Below, piece after piece: positions 58,638-64,000 of a DNA stretch of 64,000 bases. Source of the stretch: Actinocatenispora rupis (GTDB lineage: Bacteria > Actinomycetota > Actinomycetes > Mycobacteriales > Micromonosporaceae); assembly GCF_016861975.1 (NCBI RefSeq), contig NZ_BOMB01000032.1, positions 62,001-126,000 on the forward strand, in the 5' to 3' direction. Every line of letters starts with the position of its first letter. Within the stretch, counting starts at the first letter, position 1. The notes beneath the pieces are model-generated. The model ran no database searches, was not told where the DNA came from, and was given only the letters and a program-made list of their open reading frames with translations. Made by a program: the position numbers and the translations under genes.

Positions 58638-61364
58638 TCAGGGCCGCGCGGTACGGGCGGTGCGGCGCGCGACGGCCTTGCCGGTCTCCCACAGCATCAG
58701 CAACGCCAGCGGCGGTACCAACGCCCACATGAACTGCATCGCGTCGAGCCGAACCGTACCGAGCAGGTGCCGGAACGCGTCGAGCTGGGTGACGAGCACG
58801 GCCAGCACGAACTCGCCGAGCAGCGCCCAGTTCATGTACCGGCTGTTGAAGGTGTCGGGCGTCAGCGCGCTGTCGGTCTCGCTGCGGCACTCGACGGCGG
58901 CCACCAGCAGGCACAGCGCGAACGCGGTGAGCGCGATGGAGCTGCCGACCTCGACGCTGCCGTACCGGAGGCGGCCGACGGTGATCATCGACAGCAGGCC
59001 GACCGTGACGGCGAGGCCGACCAGGCCCGCGGTGAGCATCACGCCGGTCGTGAGTACCGACTCGCCGCGGGGCCGGGGGCGGCGCGCCATCAGGCCGGGG
59101 CTCTCCCGGTCGAAGCCGAGCGCGAAGCCGAACGGCGCGTTGACGACGAAGTGGATCCACAGCACCTGCGCCGGGGTGAACGGTTCGCCGGCCGCGATGT
59201 TCAGCAGCGTCGCGCCCAGGAACGTCAGCACGAACACCACCAGCAGGATCAACACGAACCGGATGTACTTGGTGAGGTTGTCGTAGATCTTCCGGCCCTG
59301 CCGTACGGCGAACACGATGGTGGCGAAGTTGTCGTCGGACAGGATCATCCGGCCAGCGTTCTTCGCCACCTCCGTACCGGTGCCCATGGCGACACCGATG
59401 TCGGCGGACTTGATCGCCGGCGCGTCGTTCACGCCGTCGCCGGTCATCGCCACCACGTGTCCCTTGCGCTTCAACGTTTCCGCGAGCAGTACCTTGTGCT
59501 CCGGGGTGACGCGGCCGACGACGCCGATGCCGTCGATGTGCGCGAGTCGTTCGGTGTCGGACAGGGCGGCGAAGTCGGTGCCCAGGATCGCCTCACCGGG
59601 AATGCCGACCTGCTTGGCGATCGCGGCGCCGGTCGTGACGTCGTCGCCGGTGACCATCCGGACCCGGATGTGCGCGGCGTGCGCGTCGGCCACCGCGGCA
59701 CGCGACTCGGCGCGCGGCGGGTCCACCATGCCGACGAGGCTGGTGATCCGCAGCCCGCTGACGTAGCCGAGCAGGTCGCCGTTCGGGTCGAACCGCGACG
59801 GGTCGATGTCGCGGGTGGCGGCGGCCATGACGCGCTGCCCGGCGGCGGCCATGCGCTCCAGGTTGCGCTGGGCACGGTCGGCGAGGTCGGCGTCCCACGC
59901 GATGCTGCGGCCACCCGACAACGCCGTCGCCGTACGGGCCATCACGGCGGGCGCGGCGCCCTTCACGAAGCAGCGCACCACCCGGCGCCCGATCCCGTCG
60001 ACGGCCTCGTTGAACGTCGCCATCAGCTTGTACGCCGGGTCGAACGGCAGCACCGCGACCCGGGGCAGCGCCGTACGGGTGGCCTCGACGTCGATGCCGG
60101 CCTTGTGCCCGAGTACGAGCAGGGCCGCCTCGGTCGGGTCGCCGACCACCTGACCGTCGGCGAGCCGCGCGTCGTTGGCCACCAGGTACGGCAGGACCGC
60201 GTCCTCGATCGTCGCCGTGGACCCCGCCGCGTGCTGGACACCCCCGTCGAGCGAGTACCCCTCCCCCGAGACCGTGTACCGGTCGGTCGGGTCGAGTACC
60301 TCCACGACCGTCATCTGGTTCATGGTGAGGGTGCCGGTCTTGTCGGCGTTGATGGCGGAGGTGAAGCCGAGCGTCTCGACGGACGGCAAGTCCTTGACGA
60401 TGGCGTTCCTGCCGGCGAGTTCGACGCCGCCGAGCGACAGGATCGTCTGGGTCACCGTGGGCAGCGCCTCCGGGATGGCGGCGATCGCCAGCGCCACCGC
60501 GCTGATGAACAGCGTGTCCCACGCCTCGCCGCGGCTGCGCCCGAGTACGAACATCACGATCATCGTGAGGCCGGCGGCGGCGGCGATCCACAGCGTGAGC
60601 CGGTTGAGTTCGCGCGTCAGCGGCGTCTGTTCGGGCACGGTCGTGGACAGCATCCCGGAGATACGGCCGAGTTCGGTACTGGCGCCGGTCGCGGTGACGA
60701 TCATGACGCCGCTGCCGCGGGTGACGGGCGTGTTGATGAACGCCATGTTCGTCTGGTCCCCGGGTACCAGGCGCTCGCCGAACAGCGCGCCGACCTCCTT
60801 GGCGACCGGCGCGCTCTCGCCGGTGAGCGACGACTCGTCGATCTCCAGCGCGTGCGCCGCGACGACCCGCCCGTCGGCCGGTACCTGGTCGCCGGCGGCG
60901 ATCAGCACGACGTCGCCGACGACGAGCTGGTCCGCGGGGACCTCCCGGTCGGTACCGCCGCGGCGGACCCGGGCGGTCGTGCGGGTCATCGACCGGAGCG
61001 CGTTCATGGCGCTCTCGGCCTTGCCCTCCTGCCGCAGCCCGACCAGCGCGTTGAGTACGGTCAGCGCGAACAGCAGCGCGGCGGTGCCCCACTGGGTGAT
61101 CAGCAGCGACACGACCGCCGCGGCGAGCAGGATGACCTGCATGTAGCTGCGGTACTGGTCGAGGAACCGGCGCCAGCGCGGCGTCGGCTCCTCCTCGGGC
61201 AGCGCGTTCGGGCCGTTCGCGTCGAGCAGTTCGGCGGCACGCTCGGGCGGCAGCCCCACGTTCACGTCCACGCCGAACGCGTCGGCCACCTCGGCCGGCA
61301 GCCGCGCGTACCACTCGCCGGCCTGGGCCGGGTGACCCGGCCGTACGACGTGTTCGGCGACCAT
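58638..61364 (-). CDS. P-type cation-transporting ATPase (P2 type)
   Basis: A 908-residue P2-type ATPase. Features in order: cation ATPase N-domain (about 12-75), actuator TGES (LTGES near 180), IPEALP in TM4, the phosphorylation site DKTGTLT (Asp near 341), KGAAP nucleotide-domain motif, MVTGDD, and GDGVNDAPAIK hinge; a C-terminal four-helix domain follows. PEALP, not CPx, and the N-terminal domain point to Ca2+, Mg2+ or Na+/K+-type ions, not heavy metals; the ion is not decidable. ATG at 61364 follows GGAGGT at six bases. Confidence 0.92.
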   Translation of the reverse strand: MVAEHVVRPGHPAQAGEWYARLPAEVADAFGVDVNVGLPPERAAELLDANGPNALPEEEPTPRWRRFLDQYRSYMQVILLAAAVVSLLITQWGTAALLFALTVLNALVGLRQEGKAESAMNALRSMTRTTARVRRGGTDREVPADQLVVGDVVLIAAGDQVPADGRVVAAHALEIDESSLTGESAPVAKEVGALFGERLVPGDQTNMAFINTPVTRGSGVMIVTATGASTELGRISGMLSTTVPEQTPLTRELNRLTLWIAAAAGLTMIVMFVLGRSRGEAWDTLFISAVALAIAAIPEALPTVTQTILSLGGVELAGRNAIVKDLPSVETLGFTSAINADKTGTLTMNQMTVVEVLDPTDRYTVSGEGYSLDGGVQHAAGSTATIEDAVLPYLVANDARLADGQVVGDPTEAALLVLGHKAGIDVEATRTALPRVAVLPFDPAYKLMATFNEAVDGIGRRVVRCFVKGAAPAVMARTATALSGGRSIAWDADLADRAQRNLERMAAAGQRVMAAATRDIDPSRFDPNGDLLGYVSGLRITSLVGMVDPPRAESRAAVADAHAAHIRVRMVTGDDVTTGAAIAKQVGIPGEAILGTDFAALSDTERLAHIDGIGVVGRVTPEHKVLLAETLKRKGHVVAMTGDGVNDAPAIKSADIGVAMGTGTEVAKNAGRMILSDDNFATIVFAVRQGRKIYDNLTKYIRFVLILLVVFVLTFLGATLLNIAAGEPFTPAQVLWIHFVVNAPFGFALGFDRESPGLMARRPRPRGESVLTTGVMLTAGLVGLAVTVGLLSMITVGRLRYGSVEVGSSIALTAFALCLLVAAVECRSETDSALTPDTFNSRYMNWALLGEFVLAVLVTQLDAFRHLLGTVRLDAMQFMWALVPPLALLMLWETGKAVARRTARTARP

Positions 61365-61414
61365 CCCGCCACCTCCGATCGACCGGTACGCACCGTCGAC
61401 GGTGCGGCGCGCGG

Positions 61415-61837
61415 TCACGACGCCGGGAGCAGCCCCAGACCCTCCAGCAGGTCGGCTTCGTCCCAGTACTGCCGGAACTCGGCGATCCGGGGGCCGGTGA
61501 ACACGGCGACGGTGATGCCGCGCAACGTGATGCGCCGACCGGTCGGCTCCAGTACGTCGTCGTCGATGCGCAGCGGCCCGGTGTGCGTCAGCTCCAGCCG
61601 CCACTCGCCGAACACCCGGCCGTCGGCGCCGACGGTGGCGTCCACCGACAGCGCCACGTCCGAGAACGCGGCGACCCGGTCGGCCAGCTCGGCGACCAGC
61701 TCGGCACGCGACCGTACGGTCATCGCCGGCGACCAGCCGACGACGTCCTCGGTGAAGACGTCCGCCGCGCCCGCCGTCTCGCCGCTGACGGCCATCTCCA
61801 GTGCCCGGGTCAGGGTCTTGACCCTGTCTTCGTCCAT
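61415..61837 (-). CDS. SnoaL-like protein
   Basis: A 140-residue NTF2-like protein: VKTLTRALEMAVSGETAGAA, DVVGWSPAMTVRSRAELVAE, VFGEWRLELTHTGPLRIDDD. The family comprises ester cyclases and ligand-binding proteins; no clear catalytic residues can be picked. 50 bases upstream of the P-type ATPase on the same strand and ten bases downstream of the SHOCT gene, so the three genes probably form an operon. Confidence 0.82.
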   Translation of the reverse strand: MDEDRVKTLTRALEMAVSGETAGAADVFTEDVVGWSPAMTVRSRAELVAELADRVAAFSDVALSVDATVGADGRVFGEWRLELTHTGPLRIDDDVLEPTGRRITLRGITVAVFTGPRIAEFRQYWDEADLLEGLGLLPAS

Positions 61838-61847
61838 CGGTGCCCCC

Positions 61848-62189
61848 TCAACCGCCGAGTACCTGTGCCTTGGCCGCGGCGAACTCCTCGTCCGTGAGCG
61901 CGCCGGACTGGTGCAGGCTGACCAGCCGTTCCAGTTCGGTCGTCGGCCCGCCCGCCGCCTGCGGCGCCTGCTGGTACTGCGGCTGCTGGTACTGCTGCTC
62001 CGGCGGCGGCTGCTGGTACTGCGGCGGCGGCTGCTGGTACTGCGGCGGCGGCTGGTACTGCTGCTGCTGGTAGGCGGCGGCCTGATCCTCCGCGGCGCGG
62101 CGTTTGCCGGCGTGGTAAGCGATTCCGGCGGTGGCGGCCCCCGCCGCGACGCGCATCAGCGGACGGCGTGGCCTCATGAGCAGTCCCAT
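61848..62189 (-). CDS. SHOCT-domain protein with Gln/Pro/Tyr-rich linker
   Basis: A 113-residue protein. The first 30 residues are basic with a short hydrophobic stretch (VAAGAATAGIAYHAG); residues 38-75 are a low-complexity linker of PPPQYQQ-type repeats; the last 30 residues are a SHOCT module (ERLVSLHQSGALTDEEFAAA). SHOCT domains mediate oligomerisation. ATG at 62189 has GGGAGGT four bases upstream. The ten-base spacing to the next gene suggests co-transcription with the SnoaL and ATPase genes. Confidence 0.85.
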   Translation of the reverse strand: MGLLMRPRRPLMRVAAGAATAGIAYHAGKRRAAEDQAAAYQQQQYQPPPQYQQPPPQYQQPPPEQQYQQPQYQQAPQAAGGPTTELERLVSLHQSGALTDEEFAAAKAQVLGG

Positions 62190-62350
62190 CGGTACCTCCC
62201 GGGAGGAATCGGCTCGCCTCGCCAGAGTCCCGCATCGGCCGCCGCCGCGACTCACCCTCGGGGGGTGAGCACGCCGCCGCCGCGGGACGCCCCGACCCTC
62301 CGGAGATGTCCGACAGACCGCCCCTCCCGGTACGAACCGGCCGACGCGCG

Positions 62351-62788
62351 TCAGTCCGGATCCGCGGCGGCGACCGTACCGAGCAGGAAGCGGTGGATCG
62401 CGTCGCGTTCGGCCGGGGTGAAGGTGCGCAGCAGGTCGACGATGCGGCCGATGAGCGGACCGAACGCGGCCTCGCCCAGCGCCACCGCCCGCTCGTCCAC
62501 CACGATCCGTACCCGGCGGCGGTCGTGCGGGTCGCGTTCGCGCCGCACGTACCCGAGGCGGACGAGGCGGTCGACGACGCCGGTGGTGCCCGCGGAGTTG
62601 AGGCCGAGGCGGGCGCCGAGCCGGCCGGCGGTGGCGGGCTCGCCGGCGCGTTCGGCGTCGAGCAGGCAGATCAGTGCGCGGACGTCGGTGGGGTGCATCC
62701 CGTTGGCGGCCGCGAACTCCGCGCTGCGCAGCCCGAACTGCACGGCCACCTCGCGCAGCAGGTGGACGGTCGACATCTCCGACGGCAC
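62351..62788 (-). CDS. MarR family transcriptional regulator
   Basis: A 145-residue MarR winged-helix protein: MHPTDVRALICLLDAERAGE, ATAGRLGARLGLNSAGTTGV, VDRLVRLGYVRRERDPHDRR (wing with D-x-R), and terminal dimer helices. GTG at 62788 has GAGGGG five bases upstream. It is divergent from the hydrolase at 62835; a perfect 19-base palindrome over that gene's promoter is its likely site. Confidence 0.9.
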   Translation of the reverse strand: MPSEMSTVHLLREVAVQFGLRSAEFAAANGMHPTDVRALICLLDAERAGEPATAGRLGARLGLNSAGTTGVVDRLVRLGYVRRERDPHDRRRVRIVVDERAVALGEAAFGPLIGRIVDLLRTFTPAERDAIHRFLLGTVAAADPD

Positions 62789-62799
62789 GGCGACCCCTC

Positions 62800-62828
62800 G
62801 TCAATTATCTCGCTGAGCGAGATATTAT
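62800..62828. promoter_or_regulatory. MarR operator and leaderless hydrolase promoter
   Basis: TATCTCGCT-G-AGCGAGATA (62806-62824) is a perfect 19-base palindrome. A TATTAT -10 (62823-62828) overlaps its right end and is six bases before the ATG at 62835; GTCAAT at 62800-62805 is a possible -35 with a 17-base spacer. Bound repressor would block polymerase. Confidence 0.8.
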
Positions 62829-62834
62829 CGCGCC

Positions 62835-63677
62835 ATGTCCACGTTCCTCGACGCGTACGACACGGTCCTCGCCCGGTGGCCGGACGCCAGCACCCGCGAC
62901 GTCCGCACGCCGTACGGGACGACCCGCGTCACCAGCGTGGGCGCCACCGACGCACCCCCGCTGGTACTCCTGCCCGGCGGCGGCGCCACCTCGATGGTGT
63001 GGCAGCGCACCGCACCCGCCCTCGCCCGTACGCACCGGGTGCACGCCGTCGACCTCGTCGGCGAACCCGGCCGCAGCGTCCCCGGCGACCGCCCGGTGCG
63101 TACCGCCGGCGACGCGTGCGGGTGGCTCGACGCGCTGCTCGACGGGCTCCACGTCACCGGCACCGCCCTCGCCGGCCACTCGTACGGCGGCGGCATCGCC
63201 CTCCGGTACGCGCTGCACGCCGGCGACCGGGTGCACACGCTCGCGCTGGTCGACCCGACCGGATGCTTCGCCGGCTACCGGCCCGCGTACCTCGCGCACG
63301 CGCTTCCGTTGCTGCTACGCCCAACCCCGGCCCGCGTCGCCGCGCTGCACGACTGGGAGACCCGCGGCGCCGCCGTCGACCCCGACTGGCGCCGGCTGCG
63401 CGACCTCGCCGTCACCGAGCCGACCGCCCGACCCGTCCGGATACGCCGGCCCACGGCCGACGAGCTGCGCGGGCTGGCCGCCCGTACCCTCGTCGTGCTC
63501 GCCGCCGACAGCCGGGTGCACGACAGCCGCGCGGTCGCGGACACCGTCGCCCGGCTGCTGCCCGCGGCCCGCGTCACCGTCCTGCCGGGTGCCACCCACC
63601 ACTCCCTCCCCCAGGTACCGGCCGAGCCGCTCGTCGCCGCCCTCGCCGACTTCCTGACCACCCCGGACCCCGCCTGA
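62835..63677 (+). CDS. alpha/beta hydrolase
   Basis: A 280-residue alpha/beta hydrolase. GHSYGGG gives the nucleophilic serine near residue 117; LLPGGGATSMVW holds the oxyanion region; the acid lies in VVLAADSRVHDSRAVAD (near 217) and the histidine in LPGATHHSLPQVP. Substrate unknown. Controlled, by position, by the divergent MarR regulator through the palindrome upstream; the transcript should be leaderless. Confidence 0.88.
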   Translation: MSTFLDAYDTVLARWPDASTRDVRTPYGTTRVTSVGATDAPPLVLLPGGGATSMVWQRTAPALARTHRVHAVDLVGEPGRSVPGDRPVRTAGDACGWLDALLDGLHVTGTALAGHSYGGGIALRYALHAGDRVHTLALVDPTGCFAGYRPAYLAHALPLLLRPTPARVAALHDWETRGAAVDPDWRRLRDLAVTEPTARPVRIRRPTADELRGLAARTLVVLAADSRVHDSRAVADTVARLLPAARVTVLPGATHHSLPQVPAEPLVAALADFLTTPDPA

Positions 63678-63853
63678 CGGCGCGAACCCGCGGGCCCGTT
63701 CGTGCGTCGGCGAGCCGCAGGACGGGACCCGTCGCCGAAGTCGGTACGACGCAGTGGAGCGCAGACCGGCGGTGGACGGCGCCTGCGCGGTACCGGGCTG
63801 GCCGCGACGCACGCGGCGGAGGACGTGACAACCGTTGCGGTGAAAGGGATCCG

Positions 63854-64000
63854 TCAGGTCGTCAACCGAACGGCCCGGCCCGCGTCGTCCCACTCGATCC
63901 GGAGCACCCGGGCCACCGCCGTACGGTCGATCGGTCCGTACAGGTGCGGGAACGGCACGTCGGCGGCGACGCCGGGCGGCGGTACCGGATCGGCGCGTTC
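63854..64000 (-). CDS. DUF952 protein, C-terminal part (runs off the window)
   Basis: The last 48 residues of a gene whose start lies beyond the window. VPFPHLYGPIDRTAV is the conserved DUF952 segment, and the sequence ends AGRAVRLTT. The domain is small (about 110 residues in full) and of unknown function, related to the ART-fold. The gap of 176 bases to the hydrolase stop contains nothing that I recognise. Confidence 0.75.
   Translation of the reverse strand, partial: ERADPVPPPGVAADVPFPHLYGPIDRTAVARVLRIEWDDAGRAVRLTT

Noticed and set aside
61970-62080. Repeated CTGCTGGTACTGCGG-like text, considered as a CRISPR or satellite
   Set aside because: It codes in frame for the Gln/Pro/Tyr-rich linker of the SHOCT protein; the units are short, variable and without spacers.
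57858-62816. A 1652-residue plus-strand ORF across the P-type ATPase region
   Set aside because: The minus strand encodes a full P-type ATPase with all motifs; the long plus frame is an antisense artefact of G+C content.

Overview
The window is about 72% G+C, uses GTG and TTG starts often, and carries families typical of soil actinomycetes: DinB/DUF664 proteins, ArsR-DUF5937, a SigX5-type ECF sigma factor, DUF4262 and a SAM-IV riboswitch. A high-GC actinomycete, plausibly Micromonosporaceae, is inferred; no rRNA or other taxonomic marker is present. I see no rRNA, tRNA or CRISPR array and no intact transposase. The only mobile-looking piece is an 83-base inverted-repeat element at 45218-45300.

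Layout. 1-12.7 kb: small enzymes and regulators (two alpha/beta hydrolases, a quinone oxidoreductase divergent from an AraC regulator, a CDF metal exporter, a hydrolase-MerR pair with a MerR-type operator, CsbD, a GH25 muramidase behind a 40-residue acidic ORF, a sulfotransferase, an S51 peptidase) and one chimeric pseudogene at 1472-1920. 12.7-30 kb: UppP, a TetR/SDR divergent pair with a leaderless promoter, a GH31 glycosidase, four methyltransferase-type genes, a pentapeptide-DinB fusion followed by a SET-domain fusion, an MFS exporter divergent from an ArsR-DUF5937 regulator, and a Gfo/Idh oxidoreductase divergent from a TetR.

30.1-42.5 kb is the most notable region: a five-gene, tightly coupled operon encoding a stand-alone DUF4132 protein, a 1606-residue protein of unknown function, a MoxR-type AAA+ ATPase, a DUF5682 protein fused to a von Willebrand A domain, and a SWIM zinc-finger protein. 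It resembles in content the poorly understood yehI/L/M/P/Q set of Escherichia coli. Its biochemical role is unknown; an ATP-driven MoxR-VWA remodelling or conflict system is a reasonable inference.

42.5-64 kb: transporters and regulators, a SAM-IV riboswitch in front of an unexpected GNAT gene, FUSC and K+ channel membrane proteins, an ECF sigma factor, two MFS exporters (one paired with an Rrf2 regulator through two matching 21-base sites), a deletion scar joining two beheaded genes (CPBP and TetR), a P-type cation ATPase, a MarR/hydrolase divergent pair with a perfect 19-base operator, and the 3' end of a DUF952 gene.

A recurring theme is the local regulator beside its target gene with visible palindromic operators, several with a -10 box only 6-8 bases from the start codon, which predicts leaderless mRNAs. 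Gene starts below were chosen from Shine-Dalgarno spacing, stop/start overlaps and homology of the N-terminus. All functional calls are by pattern recognition without database searches.
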